Source of the DNA: Tubiluchus corallicola
Lineage: Eukaryota > Priapulida > Priapulimorpha > Priapulimorphida > Tubiluchidae
Direction of reading: 5' to 3'
Assembly: GCA_030141605.1 (NCBI GenBank)
Contig: JAQGDQ010000193.1
Coordinates: 124,001-188,000 of the forward strand
DNA length: 64,000 nt
The notes beneath the pieces are model-generated. The model was not told where the DNA came from and did not search any database. It worked only from the letters and a program-made list of their open reading frames with translations. Position 1 is the first letter of the stretch. The number at the start of each line of letters is the position of its first letter. Made by a program: the position numbers and the translations under genes. This document shows, piece after piece, positions 52,401 through 64,000 of the stretch.

Positions 52401-53480
52401 TTAATTTCCAGTTCACATTCTGTTGCAGTCAAGACGCTCATTCAATATTGCAGGCTGCACAAGGTGCTTCCACGCCATATTGAGGACATGAAAGATTCTT
52501 CATTAATTCAGCCACAGTTTGACATAACAAATTGTTCCTGTATAATTATTATCGTTGCTTTACCCCCCTCCCACCCACCCAGCTAACAAAAGGTGATCGT
52601 TATCAACTTTTACACCAAAATTCGCTAGTGTTATTGGAAATAATGTATACACATATGTATATGGCTCCACTACAGAAAAAGTTCTTCTGTCTATACTGAG
52701 AAACTACATACAACTTTTTGGACTCCGTTGACTCTCTTCTCATAGTAGACTGATCAAGATGTTCATGATCTTATGTGGTTGCGCTGACATCAATCATGAA
52801 ACAAGTCATATACTTACACCAGAAGTCATTTTCTCAAATTTTTTGAGTGCAGAGTCAACACTAAGTGATACAAGCACAGCTCTTCAAATGCCGAAATAGA
52901 TCTATGGAAGAAATTATAAGACGACAAACGATCAACGGCTTTAAAAATGCACGAGACAAATTTTTATGCACAAGCATTCTCCTATATTAATACCTTTGAG
53001 GTATGATTGGAAGCAAATCACGTTTTTGTAAATATCTATCAACAAAGGGCACAACGAATTGTTTACTATTTATGAGCACATAATTGTTTTGTTATACGAC
53101 AAATCTCGCAATGTGCTCACAATTATGGTAAGCACTTGCTGGATGCTGACAGCAAAAATATAAAAAGCGTTCTAGCAAATTATTGTAATGCTAATGAAAA
53201 GTGACAAACACACAACATTGCAATTCAAGTAATTAGATATTAAAGTACTAATCGGCGGAATCGCTCGCCACTCGCCAGTCACCATTCCCAGGAATTGGCG
53301 TCACCGAACTGCACTGGTCGTGAGAAAAAGGTTAACAGTAATACAAACCTAAGCGAAAAATCTTTACTAAACTTCGCCGCAGCTTTTGTGGTTTTGCAAG
53401 GTGCTGCACGTGCAAAGTAAATGCGACTAAAAGTAAAAGCGTGTATTTAATGTCGGTGTAGTGTTTAAAACAGAAAATTA
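49495..53480. other. Intergenic region between the divergent PAIP1 and BRIX1 genes
   Basis: About 4 kb, AT-rich, between the two 5' ends. The right end (about 53240-53400) has more CpG and probably holds the BRIX1 promoter and 5' UTR. A PAIP1 leader exon probably lies somewhere above 49500. A sequence near 51330 (TTCAATAAATTTATTTCGCC) resembles a reversed retroposon tail. RAD1, the divergent neighbour of BRIX1 in human, was looked for here and not seen. Confidence 0.4.
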
Positions 53481-56400
53481 ATGATAATGAGTAAGCGCAA
53501 GATATTGTTAAACGAGAAGTTGAATAAAAATAAAAAGGCAAAGCTTAAAACTGATAGCGCAGCGGAATTAAGTAAGAACAGTGTTAATGAAAGCGGGATA
53601 GTGAAACTGAAACCTGTGAGGCAGGCAGATGACCCGGCAATTGAAAAGGTAGCTTTACAGGTTTTATTTTAGTAGTAATGAGTAAATCAAGTGCGAGAGC
53701 CAATGAATTATTTTTGGAAGTGGATATTGTTCCGATGACCGCAACCGCATCTCCGAAGGATAAATTTCCAACGTAGACGCTAAACACTCTCAAACACAAA
53801 CCTCGCGTAGCTCTACCTTCAGTGATTTATTTAAGCTGTGCTTTGCAGAATTCCAGGTCCCAGCGATCTAGGAATGCCAGCTCTGCTGCTTGCAACAAAA
53901 ATTGAGCTTGACTAGGCTGCGAGTCAGCATATTACTGCCCGTGGGTGGCTGACGTCTGATAAACAAGTAACTATGATGTAATATATAAAATAATACTGCT
54001 GGCTAATACAGAAAATAGGTTTTAAGCAAGTGTTGCTTAATACTTTTTAATAAAAGCACCACATAAATTTATGCGCTACAGCACTACATAAATCCATTGT
54101 GGTTTTGTGTTTCATCATTTCTCTTGCAGCTATATTTTCTAAAATGTATAATTAAAATAAAATGATGAAATCCTAAGCTTCCCACTCGTTTCTCAATGTT
54201 CTATTCCCAAACGATTTTTTTTCGTAGTGATACTTCATTGTCTGTAACAACAGACCAGTACTTCTATTTTCAGGAGAGAGGTGGGTAGGTTCCAAAAATC
54301 TTAACCTGAAAATAATAGAAACTCTGACGGGCAGCACCATCTACAGTGAAAATAGTGAGGAAGGAAAGGAGCATAGGCTCTATAAAAATGCTTAAAAACT
54401 TTCCAAAAGAGTGAACAGAAAGTGATTTAAACTTTTAAATGGCCACATGAATGTGTTATCTTTTTATAATTGTAAAATAATTGTAATTTATAACAACACT
54501 TTTGCTTAGTTAGTGTGGTATGTGCTGCAAATGCTCAGATTATTTCTTCAAACTTGACACATTTTATTCAGACTTGTTTGGAATGGCTTTTACCGTTAAA
54601 ATGGCTGCGCTTGACGGCCATCACGGGAGTTTAAATTACAGCGAGTTTCATAATCCGTTTACAATAAAACAGCATGTGATTGATACATAATTTGAAGATA
54701 AGCTTTTCTTTTCCTTTAATCGATAAGTAAAAGCCTGAAACTGTTTTGCAGGCGCTATTAAAAGGTAAAACAGAATAATCATTATAACATCGTTCTTTCG
54801 GGGAACGCAGGACGTGGCCATGTTTTTCCACGGTTAACTCTCGGCCAAGGTTGCTGTTTTGTACGATGCTCATTGTATTGGAGGCTAAACGTATCAAATT
54901 TTCTGCCAAATCGGTGCATTAACGGCCGAGTAGTGTTTCCGCTTATACCATAATTATCAGAATATACACGTTCATGACCCAAAAGGACACTAAACAATAA
55001 TCGATAATTATATAATAACTTAGTAATGCGAAACTAAAGTCCAAAGCTTGAAAAAATGTGCATTGAAAAAATTTAAAACATGCTAACTACTGGGAAATAA
55101 ACAAACTTTGATTTCAACTGATTTTAAACTTTCCACAATTCAGCTTTAAACAATCACTTTAAACAATAATTTTCCTCCCCCCTATTGACATCTTTTGAGC
55201 TCATGAAGTAAGACATAAACATTTTTTATGGCAGGCCAAACATAAATTGACAACTGTTATCAAGGACCAGCTTTTGATTATCTTTTGTTTTTCATTTTAT
55301 TCTAGCCAAAATGGGTCAACAAACAAAGAGTTTTAATTTTTTCATCACGTGGTGTTTCTTATCGAGATCGACACTTGATGAAGGATCTGAGAACTTTACT
55401 GCCTCATTCTAAAGCAGGTTATCATTACTATATCTTTATTTCGCTTAATGTATGCAGGAATGTTACTGAAATGAAATTCTCATTCCGGTTTGCCGATAAT
55501 TGCGTTTTCGGTTAAGTTTCGGCTTTGGCTGAATGCAAAAACCACTGAAAAATCTTGGCTAAATTAACACAAATAAGGCGAAAATTTCATTTACAGAGCA
55601 GTTTGTGACATGCTTTTACCGGCAATGCGGCGTATGTTCAGGTCTGACGACTATTTTAGGGTCTCCAGGCCCAAACAACCGAAATATCAAACTATTTTTG
55701 AATTTACTTGAACAAAATCACGTTTTGTTTTATTATTTATGGAATATATGTAACACAATATCTACAAAACAAAAATTTGTTTATTTTTAATGAAGCATTT
55801 TAATGAAGAATTCAAAAACATAACACATTTTCGAAGGTAAGCCACTCCATCAAACTTGAGGTGCTATACTATAAAACTTCCTTGTCTTTTTTGTATTGGA
55901 ATTTTTTATCAGTAATTTTGCATCACAACAAATAAAAGAAACAAACAAAAAACAAAATATTTTACTTATTTTAGAATTTTCTTTTTCCAGTTTTAATACT
56001 TGTTGGTTTTGTAGAAATGTTTCTATTCGATTTTGTTTCGGTTTGTAAATCGCTGATTGTATGTACTGGCATTAAATTTCTTCTTAGAAAAAAATGCATA
56101 AATTTAATATAACATTTTAAAAATTCTTCATCCAAATAACATTGTACAACAAGCATTCGAAGAAAACGTAGAAGCAGCTAAAAAAGTATTCATTTTCACC
56201 TGGAAATGGGAAGGCTGCTGTGTTGCTATATGGAGTACGAGCAACTTTTTTTACTGATAACCTGTTGCCTGTATTTGCACAGAGTATGCTGTTAAAGTAC
56301 CACCTTATCTCTAGTCTTTCATGTTACAGATACAAAAATGGATAGAAAAGACAAGTTAGCCATAGTTAATGAGGTAAACCCATTAGTTTTATTTTTGTAG

Positions 56401-59400
56401 TTCGTCCATTATTGCATTAAGTAACAATTAATTAGTTAGTTTGTTAATTAATTAAATTTCTAAAGATTCTAATCTCTTTGATGCCTTAAGGATGTACCTG
56501 ACTTCCTAGTGAATTAGTATTACCCTGGTCAGTGAGCTGAGGGTGGAATGATTGTTTTTGTGCCTTGCGGCGGATTGTTTTGATATTGGCTTATTGCCAA
56601 TGTTTTTTCTCCGTAAGTGAGCTGATGACATTCATCATGTGATCAGTGCTCTGTACCTAGGAAAATCTAATAGTATTTTATTATTTATTTATTTGTTTAT
56701 ACCATTTATTTGTACTCGTATACGGTACAATAAATGCACAAGAAAAAACAACAAATGATAAGAATTATGATAAATTAGTTCAAGCTGTACATGTTAACAG
56801 AAAAAAGTGAAAAAGTAATAATAAAAAACCACAGCATCAATTATGTTATCAGTTTGGTCTCAAAAATGGTCAAATAATTTAAAATTTCATACAGTTGAGA
56901 CCTCCTAAAGAAATAAAAATGCTTGATTTCTATAGTCCATAAAATTTCCTTTATCAATGTAGCAACTACCAGCCGATTGTCAGTGATATTAAGCATTTTA
57001 TCAGCAATGAGACGCTGTACTTTTAATCTAAAGTGGTGACAAGAACAATCAATTCCATAGTGGTTAAAGACTGACATTAAATTGTATCGCATAATTGAAG
57101 TGGAATAATACTGAGCTTGCTCAGCAAAATAACGAAAAATGTGATCACTGTTATTTAAACACTTAAAATAAAATAAATATAATATTCATATGGTAAAAAA
57201 AATCAAAACTTCAAATAATCGATTATTTATACACATTCCTAGTAAAAACTGCATCAAACAGTTCTGCTTTTTGTTGGGGAGTTCATCTATCTTAGCTAAA
57301 ATGACAATAATTATAATAAATAAACAGAAGGACATAAGCTGAATAATTTATTCATAGATACTTTGTCTGCAAACAAGAGCATGTCAGTTTCATTACTCTT
57401 TGTCTAAACTTGTAGATCTGTGAAATGAGGAACTGCAACAAATGTATATTTTTTGAAGCAAAAAAGAAGAAAGACCTCTATGTTTGGTAAGTATTAACCA
57501 CTTGCTAACTTATAACATAAAAATTTGTGGTAGCAATCAGAATTTGTGCCATACAAGGTTTATTATGCCCCTTGTGTGGCTATGGGTAATACCTTATACC
57601 AACATGTGTCATGTACTTGTGCTGTTCTATGTAACCTAATTTTTGGTTGGATTTCATTATTCTCAGTGTGTAATAAAAATATAAATTGAGAAATTTTTAT
57701 GCCTTCATAAACTGTACAATATTGTAACTTCGTGTAAGAATGTAAATAATAATGCATTTTCGGAATTTGCAAAATTATTACTAAAATATAATTATCTGTT
57801 AATTGTTCTGCTGTTGTAATTTAGGATGTCTAACTGTCCAAGAGGACCATCAGCCAAGTTCCTAGTGGAAAATGGTATACAAACTTTTTTTTGGAATTAT
57901 TATTAGTTTATTTTAATTTGTATTTAAAAAAATGAAATTTTATAGTAGACTGTGTCCGTAAATCAGCAACAGTAAACTGTCATGATTTATGTTCAACAAG
58001 AATTAACCTATAGACTAGTGAACTGAAATGGAAGGAAATGCAGAAAAATTATGAGCCATTTGAGACTTTAACTCAAGACCCAACAATTGTTCAATGTATT
58101 TTTCCTTCTGCTCATTAGTTGATAAATTAATTAAATTCTGGTTTTTATAAGATATTAGCTAGTAATAGTCAATTGTTGAGTCATTATTTCCTTAACTAAT
58201 TAAGATAAAAAGTCAAAGTAGCGTTAAAGTAGCGTCACAATACCCATTTATTTATTATTATTATTATTTGTGTGTGTGATTTACATGATTAGTTTATTGT
58301 AATACTTCATGTACCTTTGTTCCGGTGCATTCAGATTAGCGAGTTTTCTCACCAAGTAATTCGCATTGTGTTCAGACCAGACAGCAAAACTTCAAGTTAC
58401 TATTCGACAATATCTGCGAGCATTTACTTCTCTGTGCCTCGCAGGTGTCGAGAGTAACTTGCCAAGTTGTTCACTTTTGACAGTAAATCAACTCGCAGCA
58501 ACTGTTGGAGAATTTGCACTTTCTTGCCGACAGTAACTCGGAAAGCAGTTCACACTAGCGAGTTTGTTGTCAGAGAGAAGTTGCCAAATTCCTTAATCTG
58601 AACATGTCTTGCCTTTATGAATGTTACTGTTAACTTGAAGGAAAGTAATTGTTTTGTATTTTCAAGTACATACCATGGCAGAACTGAAGCTCACAGGAAA
58701 TTGCCTTAAAGGTTCGCGACCTCTTCTATCTTTCGATGAGGTATGCTGTCATAAACCTGTAAACATTATTAATCTTTCTTTGCTTCTGTCATTTGCCATT
58801 TCTTGTTTTAACTGAAGTGCTTTTTGCCTGAACCATAAACGTTTATTTTGTTATCCTTTCTGGTAAAAGTACTGATTATTGTATTCATTGTTTCTTCAGG
58901 TTTTTACAAAAGCGCCACACTTCATCTTGTTGAAAGAACTTTTTACTCAGGTAAATGTCTAAATATAATCTGACTTTGCAGCAAATCCTGTCAGAATTGT
59001 GTTGTATTCTTCGTTTTAATAAATGTACTGAAGCTACTTCTATTGTTTTTTAAAAGTACAATTCAGAAACTTGGTTTATTTTTAGTTTTAGTAAGATATC
59101 TCATCCATATGTTTATGTTGCATTCCATTTTGTGAGAAACTGACATTGTTTAATGAGTTCAAGACAGTTGACGCAAATATTATTAGCAACATTCTGTAAA
59201 ATGTACATTATTGGTTCTAAGACCTGGCTCTTTAGTGGTTTTCTCCTTCGTTGTTGAACGAAAACATTACCTTGTTTTTGTTTTTTGGAACTTCTTTGCT
59301 GTTTGCAGAAACTGAACTGATTTTTCTGTCGTTAAAATACAACAATAGCTTCGCGTGAATATTTATATATTCTGCTTCTCCACGGTTCTTTTATCATAGA

Positions 59401-60503
59401 TTTTTAACACGCCAAGAAATCATCCAAAGAGTCAACCATTCTCAGATCACGTTTTCACATTCTCGGTGCTCGACAATCGAATATGGTTCCGGAATTACCA
59501 GATTCTCTCAGAAGATGGCTCACTGGCAGAAATTGGTGAGATTGATTTTGAAAAAAATAGAATTTGAAATTTTGAAAATGTTAATTTTGAAAATTTTGAA
59601 AAATTCTATGTTAACTGTGGAATTGTAAAAACTAAGCTGTGATCATTGTAACGTGCTGTGTTAATAGCAGCTGCAGCTGTGATATCAGTGGCAGTGGTGA
59701 TGGAGGTGGTAGTTGTGTTTGTGCTTTGATGCTGATGGTGATGACGGTGCAAAATTAACATTATATAAATTATAATTTTTCTGCTATTTCTTCATTTTAT
59801 TGCTTGTCAATTTTTTAGTTTTTCATGCATCCATTAACTTTGTTTTTTCTAGGGCCACGATTTGTACTGAATCCAATACGAATATTTGAAGGCAGTTTTG
59901 GAGGGGCAACTTTGTATGAGAATTCTCATTACGTATCACCAAATCAGGTAAATGCCTTAGTATAGTAATAAGTACCACAGTCGAGTATCTTGTGTAAGTT
60001 TCAAATGTGGAATTGAAAAACCAGCACTACAAAAGTAAAGTGTTATCAATGTAATGGTTCCTATTAGCAGATTGTGTATTTTTGTATGCAACACTTCAGC
60101 AATAAAATTATCCATTCCCCTTAAAAATTTAGATGTTGCTATAATCTTACCTTGACACCAAATGTTCGAAATTGTAACTAGTTTTTTTTTCCAGTGGTCG
60201 TATTTTGTGTAGTTTTTTGTGTATTGTCATGTATTGTTGTATTCTGTTTTTCCCATGTATGTGAAAATAAACGAATTCATTTCAACTAAATTGTGATTTT
60301 ACACATTTTTGTTTCAGTATCGCCGAGAATTGAAATTAGCTACAGCGAATAAGTACACGAATCGAATTCAAGCCAAACGGTATCTGGAGCACAGACGAAC
60401 CGACGAGACTTATCCGAACGACAAACTGGATGACATCTTCCAAACCATCCCACCCGAAGAGGCAAAAGGCATAGAGAAGCAGCTGTATATACGAAAGCGA
60501 TAG
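53481..60503 (+). CDS. BRIX1: Ribosome biogenesis protein BRX1 homolog
   Basis: Coding exons: 53481-53648, 55306-55417, 56330-56373, 57416-57486, 57825-57874, 58667-58740, 58900-58950, 59400-59535, 59853-59947, 60318-60503; 987 nt, 328 aa. Human is 353 aa, and the difference lies mainly in a shorter C terminus. After a Lys-rich head comes the Brix domain from about residue 57: KWVNKQRVLIFSSRG, HLMKDLRTLLPHSK, CNKCIFFEAKKK, LTGNCLKGSRPLLSF, DHVFTFSVLDNRIWFRNYQI and FGGATLYENSHYVSP. All are near-identical to animal BRIX1. Two in-frame ATGs (53481, 53487) open the frame; the first is used here by convention. Family role: nucleolar assembly of the large ribosomal subunit, binding pre-rRNA. The promoter side faces PAIP1. 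Confidence 0.97.
56675..57130 (-). mobile_element. Probable retroposon (LINE-like) fragment in BRIX1 intron 3
   Basis: In reverse complement a partly open frame (about 57092-56841) is followed by AT-rich sequence and an (ATAA)n-type tail ending near 56680, as in a LINE inserted antisense to the gene. The peptide (for example HHFRLKVQRLIADKMLNI) was not firmly recognised, so the class is uncertain. Confidence 0.4.
58329..58603. mobile_element. Candidate DNA-transposon fossil (MITE) in BRIX1 intron 5
   Basis: About 275 bp with imperfect inverted ends: the left begins TTCAGATTAGCGAGTTTTCT and the right, in reverse complement, begins TTCAGATTAAGGAATTT. Inside, GCGAGTT/AACTCGC motifs recur on both strands (near 58336, 58492 and 58556). 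No target duplication could be fixed, and there is no transposase frame. It resembles Harbinger-group MITEs, but the class is inferred. Confidence 0.35.
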
Positions 60504-60523
60504 TATGCATCTTATTTTAACTC

Positions 60524-60529
60524 AATAAA
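60524..60529 (+). terminator. Probable polyadenylation signal of BRIX1
   Basis: AATAAA lies 21 nt after the BRIX1 stop codon at 60503, which implies a very short 3' UTR. No other AATAAA is seen within the next 200 nt. Confidence 0.6.
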
Positions 60530-61242
60530 ATATTCTTGTATGTTAACGTAAGTTTGTTTGTATAAATTATAATTAAGTTTTCGTCGGAGAATGTGTTTCA
60601 ATTTGCGTTAACTATTGTGTCATCAGGTAAACGTGCAGCATCTACATCATCTCTTTACCTGCCGGATTTTTTAAAATGCTAATTGTGCAGGTGAAAGCTG
60701 ACATGCATATACTTTTTCCTCAGCAACTTTTAAATAAATAAATTTTATTACCTGTTTCTGTAAAGAAAGTAAAATATTTATTTGTCTCATGGCATTGCAA
60801 ATCAAACTTGCTATAACAAAGACATAATCAGTCAAATGACTTTTAGTTTGTCTAAATTAAATTAGAAAACACTAAACCACTATACTAAATTAGTTCACAT
60901 CGTCTAAATCTATATATTTTTCTTAAATGGTAGTAGTAATTATCATAAACACTTCCATATCATGTATAATAGAAGATATATAGCACAATCTATAGAGAAG
61001 TTTATCTCCATGATCTTTAAGACATGCAGTGCCATCTACTGGCGAAAAGATGTTAAACCAGTATGTGTTTCTCGTTGTAATCTATCACAGCATAAATCTA
61101 TATGTGCAGCCACATTATAATAAGCCAGTGTGTCTTATGACACATTTTAATGAATTGGTTCATAGTAGTCTTATCCTGCATATGTATCCAACATGATATG
61201 GGATTGAAGGCACATGAGGTCACTAACATGGTGTATGTGTCC
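60530..61242. other. Intergenic stretch after BRIX1, nothing recognised
   Basis: AT-rich sequence without a convincing reading frame, inverted repeat or RNA gene, ending where the triplicated segment begins. Confidence 0.4.
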
Positions 61243-62429
61243 TGTAATGTATACGCTCAAATCAAAGTTGCGTTCCCATATCTATGTAGTTTATTCTGCA
61301 AAAATACAAATTTTCTGTAGTCTACAACTACTACATCTACAAATCTAGTGAAATGAAAGTGCTAGAAAATAAGTGCTACAGATTACTACGTTACACTAAA
61401 GAAGCTAAAATGCATACATACATTGTTGGTCCAATATTGAGTCGAGAAAAAGCCAGAATGTCAGTAAAAGGTAGCAGTATAATTATAAGACAATTTTTAA
61501 ATGCAACAAAGACGTGCGTACATGACAAGTTCCACCTATACAATGTCAGAGTAGAAAAAGTAGTCTAGAGGTTGAGCTACAGTCTAATATATTGTGGCTT
61601 CCAATGCATATACTACCTTGAGAAGAGGTAATGGACCAAAACATTTGCACCTGCAACACCTTGTATTAATAAACGGTTGTAATGTATACGCTCAAATCAA
61701 AGTTGCGTTCCCATATCTATGTAGTTTATTCTGCAAAATACAATTTTCTGTAGTCTACAATACTACATCTAAAATCTAGTGAAATAGTGCTAGAAAATAA
61801 GTGCAGATTACTACGTTACACTAAAAGCTAAAATGATACTACATTGTTGGTCCAATATTATCGAGAAAAGCCAGAATGTCAGTAAAGGTAGCGTATAATT
61901 ATGACAATTTTAAATGCAACAAAGACGGTACTAGTTACCTATACAATGTCAAGAGAAAAAGTAGTCTAGAGGTTGAGCTACAGTCTAATATTTGTGGCTT
62001 CTGTATAAACGGTTGTAATGTATACGCTCAAATCAAAGTTGCGTTCCCATATCTATGTAGTTTATTCTGCAAAAATACAAATTTTCTGTAGTCTACAACT
62101 ACTACATCTACAAATCTAGTGAAATGAAAGTGCTAGAAAATAAGTGCTACAGATTACTACGTCACACTAAAGAAGCTAAAATGCATACATACATTGTTGG
62201 TCCAATATTGAGTCGAGAAAAAGCCAGAATGTCAGTAAAAGGTAGCAGTATAATTATAAGACAATTTTTAAATGCAACAAAGACGTGCGTACATGACAAG
62301 TTCCACCTATACAATGTCAGAGTAGAAAAAGTAGTCTAGAGGTTGAGCTACAGTCTAATATATTGTGGCTTCCAATGCATATACTACCTTGAGAAGAGGT
62401 AATGGACCAAAACATTTGCACCTGCAACA
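61243..62429. repeat. Tandem triplication of a ~430-bp segment with a deletion-ridden middle copy
   Basis: Copy 1 is 61243-61677, copy 2 is 61678-62013 and copy 3 is 62014-62429. Copies 1 and 3 differ by a single substitution (TTACAC versus TCACAC) over more than 400 bp. Copy 2 aligns to them with no substitutions and no insertions, only about 20 small deletions and one of ~65 bp. Copies 1 and 3 each keep a 71-codon open frame starting MKVLENKCYRLLR, which is broken in copy 2. I do not recognise its product. Copy 3 ends exactly where the lectin pseudogene breaks off. Confidence 0.95.
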
Positions 62430-62975
62430 TGCCCAGTTAAGAGAAATACCAAACAACATTATCACACAATGCTCAGTATACCGATTATTCGGTACGTGAG
62501 CTGAGGCCCAGTTCACATACGTAGCTTCTCATCCAGTTTCCAGCCATACCCACTTGTCAAAACTTTCCAGACTGTTATATCCTATCCAAAAACCGTGAGG
62601 AGAGTGGTGATATTTGCTAAGGTGTCGTCGAAGAAATTAATCTTCTTCTTTCGTATCTATGGTTATCGGTTCACTATGTTTCTGCTTGCACAAGTTGGCT
62701 GCCCCAAACCAGCTGTGATTCTCTTCCTGACGAGAGAAGTAGTAGCAGTTGTTTTCATGTCATACGAAGCGATCCAGACAGGATGTCTCTAAAAGAACAG
62801 ATGTTTTGCTAGGGAGCCTGCTAGATGCCGTGCAAGAGACAGTTGATCTCTCGCCGAGAGCACCAGGGTTAGGTGTCTTCGCCTTGACATCACTGAGGCA
62901 CTTACAGTTGCAGTTGAATGGGACGACACTTGCAAAACTGCTGGCAATCAGTAGCAGTGTGATAAGTAACCACAT
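62430..62975 (-). pseudogene. C-type lectin pseudogene, three in-frame stops, 3' end lost
   Basis: From the ATG at 62975 the minus strand encodes a signal peptide (MWLLITLLLIASSFAS) and a Cys-bearing N-terminal part, then in the same frame a C-type lectin domain: NNCYYFSRQEENHSWFGAAN, then LCKQ, FWIGYNS, WVWLETG and YVNWASAHVPNN, and EHCVIML. These match the CTLD fold's Cys, WIG and W-x-x-NW/PNN landmarks. The frame is interrupted by TGA at about 62762, TAA at about 62640 and TGA at about 62530, and the domain stops at the edge of the triplicated segment before its last cysteines. Intact relatives are secreted sugar-binding proteins, often of innate immunity. One intron-less frame could mean a single-exon gene or a processed copy. 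Confidence 0.8.
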
Positions 62976-64000
62976 TTTGAGACTTTGTGTAGAGGAAACA
63001 CACAAATTCAAATTCAAGAAAACACAATTTGCTGCTATTCTAGATCTTTAGTAGGTATTAGAGAAGAAGCAATGAAAAACCTGTATGTTTGGTTACTGAA
63101 TGAGAGCTACTTCTTATTCCATTTAAAATCTTCCAGGTTTCAGCTATGCAAATTGTCAGCTTTTCCAAACTGTAAAATAATTTGGTAGCTTCGATGACAA
63201 ATAAATTATTATACAAGTATAGAACAGTTAAGGTTTTCAAACAGTAAGAACGTCAAACAAAACTTATGAAAAATTCTAATAGTCGTTAAGTTAAAATTAT
63301 AGTACTGATATGCCAGCTGCAGGAATTAGCAAAAATTTTGCAAGATACAGTACGTATTGCACTTAAATTCTCGTGCAATGTGCAAAGTGGAACTGAAGGA
63401 AAGCTACATACTATGCCATAGCATAAACATGAAGCATAAGAAACATTGCATGGCAGCTGATGCTATTTACCAGTTATCAACTAAAATGAGCAATAAAAAT
63501 AATATTGCTGTGTTTTAGCTTTAAATAAAAAACACATTTCTAACTTGCAACAGGCACACTGATATTTAAATACACATAATACAACACGCACTCCGATATT
63601 CAAATACACATAATACAATTGTAAGCAAAAATATCACATACTGAAAAACCAATACATCTAAAAAAATATTCCAGCCAAAAATATCTATTGAAGCACAAGG
63701 CAAATGTAGAGGAATTAATGAAACTATAAGTGGCAAACAAAAAAATGAGAAGCGATGTAACCCCAACAGAAACAGAGCAAGAAATTGAATATTTTATAGT
63801 TTTAATACTCACAGTGTTCAGTGCACTTAGAGAACGGCTTGAACCTCTCACCACACTAGTTAAAGCATGATCTGTGTGACCTCATGGCATCCCTATGTGA
63901 ACCAGCGTTGGAAAGTTATTATTACACAGTTTCTGCAGTTCTTTTGATGCAAGTGGCAGCAGGTCCATCTTAATTTTAAATTACATGTAAATTGTAATTC
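62976..64000. other. Right end of window, no recognised gene
   Basis: The AT-rich sequence has short frames on both strands. A near-identical 28-bp phrase is repeated at about 63572-63600 and 63600-63628 (CAAATACACATAATACAA type). The upstream region of the lectin pseudogene would lie here. No functional feature could be supported. Confidence 0.3.

Noticed and set aside
52299-52586. 95-codon plus-strand frame upstream of BRIX1
   Set aside because: It was considered as an exon because of a CAG preceding it and its position where RAD1 might be, but the peptide does not resemble RAD1 or any family I know.

Overview
This is animal nuclear DNA: AT-rich, with intron-split genes, GT-AG junctions, AATAAA signals and many decayed transposons. 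A variant ionotropic receptor (IR), a protostome family, points to a protostome invertebrate, most likely an arthropod. The species cannot be named from the sequence. Exon models were built by hand from reading frames, splice sites and remembered family sequences. No search or alignment program was run.

Layout. (1) 1-9084, minus strand: the 5' part of an immunoglobulin-domain gene, with a signal-peptide exon at 9 kb and an Ig half-domain exon at 0.3 kb; the rest lies off the left edge. (2) 9.1-9.4 kb: divergent promoter region. (3) 10122-25790, plus: DNAJC21, a J-domain cofactor of 60S ribosome maturation, 12 coding exons, 586 aa. Its intron 7 holds, on the opposite strand, an intronless IR gene (18848-20350). 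(4) 26074-26525: a hAT-type MITE with intact 8-bp target duplications. (5) 26868-31531, minus: a class C GPCR close to metabotropic glutamate receptors, 6 coding exons, 889 aa. (6) 33971-49430, minus: PAIP1, a poly(A)-binding-protein partner with PAM2 motif and MIF4G domain, 11 coding exons, 482 aa. Its introns carry a 94-bp higher-order minisatellite, a 45-bp minisatellite and several dispersed repeats. (7) 53481-60503, plus: BRIX1, a 60S assembly factor, 10 coding exons, 328 aa. (8) 61.2-62.4 kb: a ~430-bp triplication whose middle copy differs only by deletions. It abuts a C-type lectin pseudogene (62430-62975, minus) with three in-frame stops.

The four large models were summed exon by exon; each total is a multiple of three and ends in a stop codon, which supports the junctions. 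DNAJC21 and BRIX1 both serve 60S ribosome biogenesis and are neighbours on human 5p13.2; PAIP1 lies on human 5p12. The window therefore seems to preserve an old bilaterian linkage group, into which receptor genes (IR, class C GPCR) have been placed. No bacterial operon, CRISPR array, rRNA or intact tRNA gene was seen.
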